From Pirellula sp. (lineage in GTDB: Bacteria > Planctomycetota > Planctomycetia > Pirellulales > Pirellulaceae), in assembly GCA_021736575.1 (NCBI GenBank), contig JAIPFP010000021.1:1-44502 (forward strand): DNA of 44,502 nucleotides, given 5' to 3'. The translations under genes were made by a program, and so were the position numbers. Shown piece by piece: positions 25,268 through 33,022 of the stretch (its first letter is position 1; every line of letters begins with the position of its first letter). Below the pieces are notes generated by a model. That model saw only the letters and a program-made list of their open reading frames with translations, had not been told where the DNA came from and ran no database searches.

Positions 25268-26215
25268 TCACTGGATGCCCCAGCGGACTACGACTAATAG
25301 CATGATTGCCGGTAGGTAGATCAACGAACTGTGCAAGAGTTTTCTTGCCGTTAGATTATTGCGGTCTCTCAGGAATCGAAGTGATGCGGCCGCTTGGCCT
25401 AAACACGATGCTGCACCTAAGCCAGCAACAATCCAGGTGACCACAGATATCGGTTGCAGAACGTAAATCGAAAGGGGAACGAGCAAAACAGCTGGAATGA
25501 TCGCGTGCCAGCCAGCCGCAATGCCAGTTGGCTCCTCTTTCGTGAGCATGCGAAACCCTGCTTGTTCGTATTGATCTCGATACAGCCAAGCAATCGCCAT
25601 GAAGTGTGGGAATTGCCATAGGATTACGATGGCAGTTAAGGCCCATCCATTTGTATCGAAAATACTGCCCCCAGCAGCGGTCCAGCCGATCATGACCGGC
25701 AACGCGCCGGGCAAAGTTCCTACAGCAGTATTCCACCACGAGTACGTTTTCATCGGGGTATACACCCAGCAATAAATTGCCCACGTCGCGAGTCCGCAAA
25801 GCATAGCGTGAAAATTCGCTCCGAACCAAAGATAAACGGAGCCGATGATCATCAGCAGCCAGCCAAACACCGCAGCCTCAATCGATGTCAATCGACCACT
25901 CGGCAGAGGGCGTTTTTGAGTTCGTGGCATAAGTGCGTCTCGGTCCCGCTCAAACCATTGGTTAAGTGTACTGGCGCTTGCCGCAATCATTCCCGTAGCA
26001 ATCAGCGTGTTCAAGCAGACCAGCCAAGAAACAATCGTTCCATTGATTCGCGTGGCAGCTAACATTGCGACGCCCACGGTCAAGAGTATCATCATCATGA
26101 TACGTGGTTTGGTCAGCGCCACGTAATCGTTCCACCATGCCACGGAGGCGTTCGTGACCGCCAGTTCGGAGGACTCTTCGATTGCTAACCTTGGTGTGGA
26201 AACCGTGGATGTCAT
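25268..26215 (-). CDS. ctaB: protoheme IX farnesyltransferase
   Basis: A 315-residue UbiA-superfamily membrane prenyltransferase that makes heme O from heme B and farnesyl diphosphate. The first Asp-rich motif NQWFERDRDALMPRT (residues 85-99) and the loop WQFPHFMAIAWLYRDQYEQA are diagnostic. A central GTLPGALPVMIGW segment also fits. Its ATG overlaps the ctaA stop as ATGA. With ctaA it completes heme A synthesis for cytochrome oxidase. Confidence 0.96.
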   Translation of the reverse strand: MTSTVSTPRLAIEESSELAVTNASVAWWNDYVALTKPRIMMMILLTVGVAMLAATRINGTIVSWLVCLNTLIATGMIAASASTLNQWFERDRDALMPRTQKRPLPSGRLTSIEAAVFGWLLMIIGSVYLWFGANFHAMLCGLATWAIYCWVYTPMKTYSWWNTAVGTLPGALPVMIGWTAAGGSIFDTNGWALTAIVILWQFPHFMAIAWLYRDQYEQAGFRMLTKEEPTGIAAGWHAIIPAVLLVPLSIYVLQPISVVTWIVAGLGAASCLGQAAASLRFLRDRNNLTARKLLHSSLIYLPAIMLLVVVRWGIQ

Positions 26216-27261
26216 ACTGTACCACCAACAGCAACGAACTCAGTTGCCTTCTCTTGTGGAATCGATGTGTCATTGATCATGGGTTGGGCATTCTCAGCTT
26301 TATTCGTTCGCGTGGCGACTCGGCAAACCATCCACAGTGAAAATACAATGAGCAACGAACCGGTCGCTTGGTGGCCCGTGACAATCATCGATTCCCAAAA
26401 GCCCTTGCCCTGCAGTGTGTATTTAGCCAACCAGGGTGTCAGTTCCACCCAAGGTGTGGCGTAGTTCGCAATCCAAGTCGCAAGCCCCAAGGCAACTTGC
26501 GCAACCACGATTAGCAATAGCATGTTCGCTGGCAGTCTCAATTCCAATACTCGTCGATTGTGATCTGCGCGGACCAAGACGAATATCCCAAAAATGCTCA
26601 AAGTGATCAAAGTTGCCATCAACAAATGGGTGTGTACGATTGAAGTGAAAAAGGGAGGGAGCCATGTTGGCTGCGCATGTCGCAGTTGAGCGCCTACAAA
26701 CAACTGCACAATAGACATAAGCACAAGCAAATACGAAATGCGCTGAAGTCCACGGGAAACCGGTTTCGTACTCGCGCTCTGAGTCGCTCTCCGCCAATCC
26801 GTCGAGCAGGCCATCACGATGAAACTGCCCATGGCGAACACGAGTGGCCCCGTGCAACCGTGGATCATGGCCGCCGTCCGTGCGTCGAGGAGTACCCTGA
26901 CACCCCCCAAAACACCTTGAGAAATGATGGCTGCTAAAAAGCCAAAGCACAAGTTTCTCACCCAAGTTCGCTTTTCGTTGCGATAGGCAACGACGCAAAG
27001 ACATATCGCCAATAAACCAACCAGCGATGCCAATAGCCTATGACCATGCTCTACGAACAAATCAAATGGTCCGTAGAGCCAAGCCGACCACGGGTAAAGG
27101 AATAGGTTGTATCCAAACGTGCCGGGCCAATCCGGCACAGCCATGCCAGCATCATGCGTTGTAACTAGCCCCCCCAACCATATGAGCGGAAACGTCAGCA
27201 ACGTGACCAACATTGCCCATCGATAAACCCATCGCGACGAATCCTTATTCACTTGCAGCAT
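26212..27261 (-). CDS. ctaA: heme A synthase (COX15/CtaA family)
   Basis: A 349-residue polytopic membrane protein that oxidises the C8 methyl of heme O to the formyl group of heme A. Four conserved His occur in the expected places: EHGHRLLAS, MIHGCTGPL, VHTHLLMAT and GHQATGSLL. The segment GGLVTTHDAGMAVPDWP is typical of the family. ATG 27261 is chosen over the longer frame (27333) because AGGAGG lies 6 bases before it. The gene overlaps the cytochrome c gene by 17 bases and ctaB by 4. Confidence 0.95.
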   Translation of the reverse strand: MLQVNKDSSRWVYRWAMLVTLLTFPLIWLGGLVTTHDAGMAVPDWPGTFGYNLFLYPWSAWLYGPFDLFVEHGHRLLASLVGLLAICLCVVAYRNEKRTWVRNLCFGFLAAIISQGVLGGVRVLLDARTAAMIHGCTGPLVFAMGSFIVMACSTDWRRATQSASTKPVSRGLQRISYLLVLMSIVQLFVGAQLRHAQPTWLPPFFTSIVHTHLLMATLITLSIFGIFVLVRADHNRRVLELRLPANMLLLIVVAQVALGLATWIANYATPWVELTPWLAKYTLQGKGFWESMIVTGHQATGSLLIVFSLWMVCRVATRTNKAENAQPMINDTSIPQEKATEFVAVGGTV

Positions 27262-28468
27262 GATCAACCTCCTGCCTCGAAGAGGTGTTTCTCGCACCGT
27301 CCGATAGAGAGTGAACATACTCAACGAGGTCACGGATATCGTCGTCCGTTAAACCAGGGTTGCCGTTCTCTTTTTTGGCCACAGCCAGCATTGGGCTTCC
27401 CTCGATCCCTAAAACCAATCTCAAGTAGATATCCCCCCTGGAGGTCCCGCCACGGAGCGCACCCAGTGTCAAATTTCGCGGGCGATCGATAACAGGCTTC
27501 AGCGCGCCGTACTTCTTCATAGCCTTCCACTCGGATTTGTTAGCAGGATCGATTCCCGCTCGAATCGTCCAGTCCTTGGTCCAATCATCGAAATCTTGCG
27601 ATGTCCCTGTGCCCGATCCGTCTCCGCCGTGGCATTTCACACACGCCGTCAATTCGCTTTCGAAAAGGGCCTTGCCCTTCGAAACCGACTTCATTCGCTC
27701 GTCATGATTTGGATTTGCGACCAACTCCGGCCGTTTGACGCAATGGGATTCGGCGGCCATCCAATCGTTTGCAACTCGGGTCAATATTTCCAAAGAAGCC
27801 GACTCGTCGATATCTTGTTCCGACAGTGCCACCAATAGTCTCCGCTCAACCTCTCCTCGAATAGCCAGAAAGCGAACATAGTGGGCGAGTGCATCCACGT
27901 CGTCTGCAAATTCTTCGGAATCACTGAGGGTTCCGAACGCTGGCATCGCGGTTCCCGGTAGCCCCTGTTCGAGAGTCCGCACGATATCGGAATGAGTTGG
28001 TTTCTTCCCAATTGGAGTCGATTTGAATTTGAACGAACCGCGACGAAAATCTCGCGGGTATGGGGCAAGCAAAGCGGCAGCCGGTCCCCGCCCATCGCCT
28101 GAGATACCGTGGCATTGAACACAATGTTTTCGAAACAGCCCGCTCTCGACTTTCGACTTATCCCGCCCGACTGGCCCGGACGACCGCACCACTTTCTCGA
28201 TATCGAGCGGAGGCAACACAGACGCTGGCCACGTAGGCAAATCTGCGGTCCCCAGCAGCACTTCGGTCGCATCCTTGGCTCGATCCGCCAAACGCCTTAT
28301 CTCAAGTGGAGTCGACTCCATTGAAAGGCTCGCAGCATGAAGCTCGTTGCTGCGAAACTCTATCTTTTCCGAACTGCAGCCACAAAGCACCAATCCCAGG
28401 ACTACGGGAAAAAGCCAAAGGTGGGCGTGGAGGTAGCGGTTATAGCTGTGTTGAAAATCGAAAAACAT
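27245..28468 (-). CDS. diheme cytochrome c lipoprotein
   Basis: A 407-residue exported protein. A hydrophobic N-terminus ends in a lipobox-like LCGC (Cys31), so it is probably a lipoprotein at the periplasmic face. Two heme-binding motifs are present, CVQCH (116-120) and CVKCH (276-280). Candidate axial Met residues lie in GTAMPAF and GSPMLA. The two cytochrome domains resemble each other, suggesting an internal duplication. Being translationally linked to ctaA-ctaB suggests a role in electron delivery to an aa3-type oxidase; oxidase subunit genes are not in the window. The start has no Shine-Dalgarno. Confidence 0.88.
   Translation of the reverse strand: MFFDFQHSYNRYLHAHLWLFPVVLGLVLCGCSSEKIEFRSNELHAASLSMESTPLEIRRLADRAKDATEVLLGTADLPTWPASVLPPLDIEKVVRSSGPVGRDKSKVESGLFRKHCVQCHGISGDGRGPAAALLAPYPRDFRRGSFKFKSTPIGKKPTHSDIVRTLEQGLPGTAMPAFGTLSDSEEFADDVDALAHYVRFLAIRGEVERRLLVALSEQDIDESASLEILTRVANDWMAAESHCVKRPELVANPNHDERMKSVSKGKALFESELTACVKCHGGDGSGTGTSQDFDDWTKDWTIRAGIDPANKSEWKAMKKYGALKPVIDRPRNLTLGALRGGTSRGDIYLRLVLGIEGSPMLAVAKKENGNPGLTDDDIRDLVEYVHSLSDGARNTSSRQEVDHAASE
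27268..27273 (-). promoter_or_regulatory. consensus Shine-Dalgarno of ctaA
   Basis: AGGAGG on the minus strand, inside the end of the cytochrome c gene and 6 bases before ATG 27261. It is one of the few full consensus sites in the window and fixes the ctaA start. Confidence 0.85.
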
Positions 28469-28651
28469 TTCAAATTACTGCCGATTACTGCCGAAATCGC
28501 GGTGACTCATGCTTAAGGAGATAGGTGGTAACCGAGCCGAAGGTCTCTGAGCAACATCTAATTCTCTCATATTTCTGCGGGATTCGAAGGGGACAAATAG
28601 ACGCGGACCACGATTCTACCTGCCAACGCGAGCGGCAGAATGAGTATACCC

Positions 28652-28710
28652 GTAGCACAGGCTGCTAGCCTGTGCTTTTTAAACCGTCACAGGCTAGCAG
28701 CCTGTGCTAC
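28652..28710. repeat. perfect 23-bp inverted repeat with self-palindromic arms
   Basis: Bases 28652-28674 are the exact reverse complement of 28688-28710, separated by 13 bases. Each arm is also a 9-bp palindrome by itself (GCACAGGCT, GCT loop, AGCCTGTGC), so the sequence can form one long hairpin or two short ones. There is no terminal T-run on the minus strand. Confidence 0.8.
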
Positions 28711-28722
28711 GCAACGGCCAAC

Positions 28723-28753
28723 AAAAAACCTCGGCTTGAAAGCCGAGGTTTTT
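28723..28753 (-). terminator. intrinsic terminator of groES-groEL
   Basis: ACCTCGGCTT pairs with AAGCCGAGGT around a very short loop, extended by A-T pairs. On the minus strand the stem is followed by six T residues (bases 28728 down to 28723). It lies about 105 bases after the groEL stop. The plus-strand side has five T residues, so it could work in both directions. Confidence 0.85.
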
Positions 28754-28782
28754 GCAGTTTCATTCTTCGCTTTTAAGTTGCA

Positions 28783-28822
28783 CGACGCTCCGCCGTCGTG
28801 ATTATTGCGACGCGGAGCGTCG
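28783..28822. repeat. 15-bp palindrome with one bulge
   Basis: CGACGCTCCGCCGTCG (28783-28798) pairs with CGACGCGGAGCGTCG (28808-28822), leaving one bulged C and a 9-base loop. It lies between the groEL stop and its terminator, so it would be in the groEL 3' untranslated region. Confidence 0.65.
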
Positions 28823-28856
28823 CACACCGAAAGGAGCGTACCTAAGGCATGAAGAC

Positions 28857-30494
28857 CTAGTACATGTCGTAGTCGCCGCCATGGCCACCGCCGGACTTTT
28901 TGCCATGTCCATGGTCATCCTTTGGCTTTTCGGCAATCAACGCGTCGCTGGTCAACAACAGGACCGAAACCGAAGCGGCATTCGCAAGCGCTGTTCGCGT
29001 TACCTTGGTTGGGTCGATAACGCCAGCCTTAACCATGTCCTCGTAGACGTTGGTCAGTGCATTGTATCCGTTATTCCCCTTGGATTCCGATACCTTAGCG
29101 CAAACAATGCCACCATCTTGGCCGGCATTGGCTGCGATCATGGTTAACGGAGCACGGCAAGCACGCAAGACAATGTTGTACCCGGTGACTTCGTCTATTG
29201 TCAAAGTCTCAGCAGGCGATACTTGGCTTGCTGCGCGAATCAAAGCGACTCCACCGCCCGGTAGAATGCCTTCTTCGATCGCAGCCCGAGTTGCATGGAG
29301 TGCATCTTCGACACGAGCTTTCTTTTCTTTCATTTCGCTTTCGGTTGCTGCCCCGACGTTGACCTTGGCAACACCGCCAGCCAATTTGGCCAGTCGTTCT
29401 TCAAGCTTCTCGCGATCGTAATCGCTCGAAGTGTTGTCGATTTCGCGTCGGATTTGATCGATTCGAGCCTTGATATCGCTCGCTTTGCCAGCACCTTCGA
29501 TAATGGTCGTGTTGTCTTTATCGATGATGACCTTTTTGGCGCGACCAAGGTCTGCCAGTGTCAACGCTTCGAGTTTCTTGCCGAGGGCCTCGAAAACAGG
29601 TGTTGCATGTGTCAAGATTCCAATGTCTTCCATCATGGCCTTGCGGCGATCGCCGTAGCCAGGAGCCTTAACTGCTGCGATTTGAAGGGTTCCACGCAAT
29701 CGATTGATAACCAAAGTTGCAAGTGCTTCACCTTCGACGTCTTCGGCGATGATCAACAGAGGCTTGCCTTGTTGAACAACTTGTTCGAGCACAGGGACCA
29801 AGTCCTTGATGTTCGACACTTTCTTTTCGTAGACCAAGATATACGGATCTTCGAGAACCGCTTCCATGGTTGCTGGATCGGAAACGAAGTAAGGCGACAG
29901 GTAACCGCGATCGAATTGCATGCCTTCAACGAATTCGAGTTCGTCGTGAAGACTCTTGCCTTCGTCAACCGTAACCACACCGTCTTTGCCTACGCGTTCC
30001 ATTGCGTCGGCTAGCAAGTTTCCGATGGCTCGGTCGTTGTTTGCAGCGATGCTCGCAACGTTGGCCATTTCGGTTTTATCTTTGATTTTGATGGACATCT
30101 TGCGAAGTTTTTCAGTGATGTCGGTCACAGCGGCTTCGATACCGCTTTTCATCTGAATTGGATTGACTCCGGCGACGACGGCCTTGAGGCCTTCGTTGAA
30201 AATCGCTTCGGCCATCACGGTCGCGGTGGTTGTTCCGTCACCAGCCACGTCGCTGGTTTTGGACGCGACTTCACGCACCATGCGTGCTCCCATGTTTTCG
30301 TAAACGTCTTCCAAGTCGATTTCCTTGGCAACCGTCACACCGTCTTTCGTGACGGTAGGACTGCCGAAACTCTTTTGAAGAATAACGTTTCGCCCTCGAG
30401 GACCGAGAGTCACCTTAACGGCGCGGGCAAGCTTGCTGACACCGCGGCGAATCGCTTCGCGTGCTTCTTGATCGAAAGCAATAATCTTTGGCAT
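28857..30494 (-). CDS. groEL: chaperonin GroEL (60 kDa)
   Basis: A 545-residue group I chaperonin of normal length. [10 protein letters not shown], the [16 protein letters not shown]-binding motif and [12 protein letters not shown] are intact. The C-terminal tail is rich in His and Gly ([20 protein letters not shown]) rather than the common GGM repeat. It folds client proteins in the cytoplasm with GroES, encoded 79 bases upstream. Transcription ends at the terminator near 28723-28753. Confidence 0.97.
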   Translation of the reverse strand: MPKIIAFDQEAREAIRRGVSKLARAVKVTLGPRGRNVILQKSFGSPTVTKDGVTVAKEIDLEDVYENMGARMVREVASKTSDVAGDGTTTATVMAEAIFNEGLKAVVAGVNPIQMKSGIEAAVTDITEKLRKMSIKIKDKTEMANVASIAANNDRAIGNLLADAMERVGKDGVVTVDEGKSLHDELEFVEGMQFDRGYLSPYFVSDPATMEAVLEDPYILVYEKKVSNIKDLVPVLEQVVQQGKPLLIIAEDVEGEALATLVINRLRGTLQIAAVKAPGYGDRRKAMMEDIGILTHATPVFEALGKKLEALTLADLGRAKKVIIDKDNTTIIEGAGKASDIKARIDQIRREIDNTSSDYDREKLEERLAKLAGGVAKVNVGAATESEMKEKKARVEDALHATRAAIEEGILPGGGVALIRAASQVSPAETLTIDEVTGYNIVLRACRAPLTMIAANAGQDGGIVCAKVSESKGNNGYNALTNVYEDMVKAGVIDPTKVTRTALANAASVSVLLLTSDALIAEKPKDDHGHGKKSGGGHGGDYDMY

Positions 30495-30537
30495 TGAAAA
30501 AACTCCGTAAAACTGTGTTGCTAATGTGGTTCAGTGT

Positions 30538-30563
30538 AGTGGCGAGAAATAGTGGCGAGAAAT
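30538..30563. repeat. 13-base tandem duplication between groES and groEL
   Basis: AGTGGCGAGAAAT occurs twice in direct succession (30538-30550, 30551-30563), followed by a partial third AGT. It lies in the 79-base groES-groEL spacer. Confidence 0.75.
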
Positions 30564-30573
30564 AGTTGGCAAC

Positions 30574-30891
30574 CTAGCCGATCACTGCCAAAACTTCGTT
30601 TTCGCTCATCAAAAGGTATTCTTCTCCATCGACTTCGATGTTTTCGCCAGCGTAGCTTGTGAAAAGCACGTGGTCACCGGATTTGAGCTGCAATGTCGAA
30701 CGGCTGCCATTGTCCAAAACGCGGCCATCGCCAACGCTTATGACCTTGCCGCGGGTCGGGCGATCCTTGGCGGAGTCAGGCAAAAAGATCCCGCCGCTTG
30801 TCTTTTCCTTTGATTCTTCTCGTTGAACAACGATTCGGTCCCCAAGAGGAACGAGCTTGACCTTGGTCTTTTCTTTGGTGGCGGCAGCCAT
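30574..30891 (-). CDS. groES: co-chaperonin GroES (10 kDa)
   Basis: A 105-residue co-chaperonin that caps GroEL. The mobile loop EKTSGGIFLPDSA and the segments VPLGDRIVVQ, GDHVLFTSYAG and ENEVLAVIG are characteristic. It begins with a short charged extension before LVPLGDR. No CIRCE operator (TTAGCACTC-N9-GAGTGCTAA) was found upstream, so HrcA control is not supported. Confidence 0.96.
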   Translation of the reverse strand: MAAATKEKTKVKLVPLGDRIVVQREESKEKTSGGIFLPDSAKDRPTRGKVISVGDGRVLDNGSRSTLQLKSGDHVLFTSYAGENIEVDGEEYLLMSENEVLAVIG

Positions 30892-31266
30892 GTGACGGAA
30901 CTCCAGTTGATAAGGGTGGTGATTAAGTTTTTAGTTGGTTCGTGCAATTACGCCAAAACGGCACATCACGTGGTGAGACCGCCCAAAGAGCAATTGGCGT
31001 GCCTTTCGCCAAAATAAACCTAAATTTAACCCGTTCCTAGGGCGTTGCCTTAGGCTACGTTGAATATGGCCATTGGCCAATAACCTAAGGGGGCACTGCG
31101 GAGGATGGAGCAAATACTCGTGCTAAGCGGTTTCCATTTACGCACATTTACGCACAAATCAACTCGTTGTCAGAAAAACAACGGAATGACGTTGTTTCAC
31201 GCCGCCACTCGGTCCAGAATAACGTTTGCACTCGCGTTGAAATTCGCAATTCAGAAAGTAGTTAGT
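30892..31266. other. 375-base divergent intergenic region (groES / zinc-ribbon protein)
   Basis: It holds promoters for two divergent genes. TTGGCG-N7-CGCCAA near 30990-31010 is a short inverted repeat and a possible groESL operator. A weak palindrome occupies 31046-31095. A 7-bp inverted repeat (AAACAAC at 31176-31182, GTTGTTT at 31191-31197) precedes the zinc-ribbon gene. An in-frame extension from 31105 has no family character and is not counted as coding. Confidence 0.45.
31046..31095. repeat. imperfect palindrome containing ATTGGCCAAT
   Basis: TGCCTTAGG (31046-31054) can pair with CCTAAGGGGGCA (31084-31095) with unpaired bases. ATTGGCCAAT (31072-31081) is a perfect palindrome inside. 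It may be a degenerate copy of a dispersed element. Confidence 0.4.
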
Positions 31267-32169
31267 ATGCCTATCCGTGTTACCTGCCAATGTGGACACA
31301 ACCTAAGCGTTCCCGACAGTATGGCGGGAAAGTCAGGCAAGTGCCCCAAGTGCCAGCAGATCATTAAGGTTCCGGTTGCTGTTACGCCTGCTAAATCGGG
31401 GCAGTCCGCTCCCAGCTCTCCGACCACTGCCAAGGCGGGCACCCCCGCAGCTCCTGCGAAAACCACGGGCGCTCCTGCGAACGCAAAGGGCACGCAAGCG
31501 TCAGCCGTTGCTCCCGCAATTGCACCCGCCGGTTTAGGCGGTCTGCTCGATGCGGCTGGATTAACACAGCGTACCGGTAGATTTTGCCCTGCATGCGACG
31601 CTCCCGCCGCAAACACGGCGGTAATCTGCGTTAAGTGCGGTTTGAACTTCACCGAAGGGACCAAGCTCGAAGGATTTCAATCCACCGAGAAAAAGAGGTT
31701 CGGAAACAAACGGCTCAACGAAGCTGCGGACATGATGTCGCGGGAGCTAGAAACCGAAAAACGCCTGCTCAATACAGGCAGCCCGTGGTGGTTCATGTTT
31801 GCGGGCTTGATGGGGCTGGTTGTCTTTATTGGCGGCGCTCTCGTCAAAATGGATGCAACGACGAGCGGAAAGAAGTCGACTATCGACGCTATCGCACGCA
31901 TTCAGCAGGCAGACTGGTTGAGTGTAATGAGTTTTTCTGCTGGAACGGCGTGCGCTTTGATTGCTTCCTTTGCCTCCCTTGCAATTCTTTTCACCGCTTT
32001 CTTCGAATCGGCAAAGCAAGGCTTGCTCTGCTTTTTCGTTCCCTTTTATGTAATTTACTACATGTTTTCAAGGATATCATCGAAGCGACTGTTTGGAACT
32101 GTTATGATTTTTTGGGTGACTCAGATCCTTGCTATTTGTTTGCTTGGCTACTCGTTACCGAGAATATAA
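31267..32169 (+). CDS. zinc-ribbon membrane protein of unknown function
   Basis: A 300-residue protein. An N-terminal zinc-ribbon-like block (CQCGHNLSVPDSMAGKSGKC with CPKC, Cys 7, 9, 26, 29) is common in planctomycete proteins. An Ala/Pro/Thr-rich linker (about 35-95) leads to a second Cys pair set (CPAC at 107-110, CVKC at 121-124). Three hydrophobic helices follow at about 174-193, 220-246 and 252-296. It is probably anchored in the cytoplasmic membrane with its zinc ribbons inside. I chose ATG 31267 because the family begins at the ribbon. Confidence 0.8.
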   Translation: MPIRVTCQCGHNLSVPDSMAGKSGKCPKCQQIIKVPVAVTPAKSGQSAPSSPTTAKAGTPAAPAKTTGAPANAKGTQASAVAPAIAPAGLGGLLDAAGLTQRTGRFCPACDAPAANTAVICVKCGLNFTEGTKLEGFQSTEKKRFGNKRLNEAADMMSRELETEKRLLNTGSPWWFMFAGLMGLVVFIGGALVKMDATTSGKKSTIDAIARIQQADWLSVMSFSAGTACALIASFASLAILFTAFFESAKQGLLCFFVPFYVIYYMFSRISSKRLFGTVMIFWVTQILAICLLGYSLPRI

Positions 32170-32190
32170 TATCGACACAGATTACAGATA

Positions 32191-32249
32191 GTAACCCGAG
32201 CCCGTGTGCGTGGGATTGCAGCCGCTCCTCGCTTACGGGCACGGGTTAC
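32191..32249. repeat. 15-bp inverted repeat downstream of the zinc-ribbon gene
   Basis: GTAACCCGAGCCCGT (32191-32205) pairs with ACGGGCACGGGTTAC (32235-32249) except for one central A-A, with a 29-base loop. It is 21 bases after the stop codon, with no T-run; it is more like a dispersed palindrome than a classic terminator. Confidence 0.65.
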
Positions 32250-32283
32250 CAAACTGCCGCCAAGAAGTGGTCCATCCAACGTG

Positions 32284-32327
32284 CCGTTGTTTGTTTAACA
32301 GTCATCCCAAGGCGTACTCGATACCAT
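32284..32327 (-). repeat. half copy of family R1 forming a gene leader
   Basis: On the plus strand the block TTGTTTGTTTAAC, then GTCA, CC and AAGGCGTACTC, then TACCAT, matches the minus-strand reading of 11625-11668 with only a few substitutions. The match ends at the ATG of the gene at 32329. The palindromic partner arm is absent. Confidence 0.65.
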
Positions 32328-32328
32328 C

Positions 32329-33003
32329 ATGCAAAACAAATCGAATCCAAAACAATCGCGCAGCAGGTGCATCCAGAGTTTCGTATTCGCGATCACCACC
32401 GTCCTGTTCGTTTATCCGGCCGATGCTCAGGTCGTCCAACTGCCGACCACCGGTTCGTTTTCGATTCAATCCGGCGTGAGTGTTCCGGATTCAGGGTCCG
32501 CATACGCGGGAGGCTACCGATCGGGGGCAATCGGCAGTCAGTCTCAGGGACCGCTTGGAAGGTCTGCATACGGCTCGCAGACGTCTTCTGCATCTGCATC
32601 CGTACGTGCGACCATCATCGATTTGGGCGAACTGGATCGAATGATTCGCTCACAAGCAGGAACCAAACCAGCGATACCCGAATTGGAAAACAAGGATACC
32701 CCGCCACCGAAGTATGTTCATGGCGACAAAGCCTTTCCTGCTCCAAATGCCCAATACGAGTACTTGGCTGCATTGAGCAACGATGCTAAGGCAGCACCAT
32801 CACGTGTGAGCGAAGACACGCGTTATTACCTGTCGCTAGCTCAAGGTGCCCGACAAAAAGGACACTGGCACGCAGTCGAGCTCTATTACAAACTTGCATG
32901 GGAAAGCCTTCCCTTGGATCGACGCGAGAATGCTTTGGTGGCATTGGCCAACGCGCGAAGCCAACCCGAGAAAAAAGAGACCAACAAATCTAAATCGCGA
33001 TGA
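32329..33003 (+). CDS. exported hypothetical protein
   Basis: A 224-residue protein not assigned to a family. A basic N-terminus and hydrophobic core (FVFAITTVLFVYPADA) form a signal peptide with likely cleavage after ADA near residue 33. A Ser/Gly-rich region follows. The C-terminal ~90 residues are helical and include a TPR-like stretch (YYLSLAQGARQKGHWHAVEL and YYKLAWESLPLDRRENALVA). Its leader contains a half copy of a dispersed repeat. The next gene starts 19 bases after the stop, so they are probably co-transcribed. Confidence 0.65.
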   Translation: MQNKSNPKQSRSRCIQSFVFAITTVLFVYPADAQVVQLPTTGSFSIQSGVSVPDSGSAYAGGYRSGAIGSQSQGPLGRSAYGSQTSSASASVRATIIDLGELDRMIRSQAGTKPAIPELENKDTPPPKYVHGDKAFPAPNAQYEYLAALSNDAKAAPSRVSEDTRYYLSLAQGARQKGHWHAVELYYKLAWESLPLDRRENALVALANARSQPEKKETNKSKSR

Positions 33004-33022
33004 TTCGCAGACTTGTATTCAC

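Larger units (their letters stand above)
28469..28856. other. 388-base intergenic region downstream of groEL
   Basis: It lies between groEL and the cytochrome c gene (both minus). It holds three separate palindromes: a non-coding element at 28783-28822, the groEL terminator at 28723-28753 and a perfect long inverted repeat at 28652-28710. The ~180 bases nearest the cytochrome gene show no further structure and should hold its promoter. Confidence 0.6.

Noticed and set aside
30892-31130. CIRCE operator upstream of groES
   Set aside because: Only a partial half-site (GTGCTAA near 31120) exists, with no matching left half at the required 9-base spacing.
31635-32789. 384-codon plus-strand frame spanning the zinc-ribbon gene and the next gene
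   Set aside because: It runs out of phase through two supported genes and a palindromic intergenic space, with Cys/Arg-rich composition.
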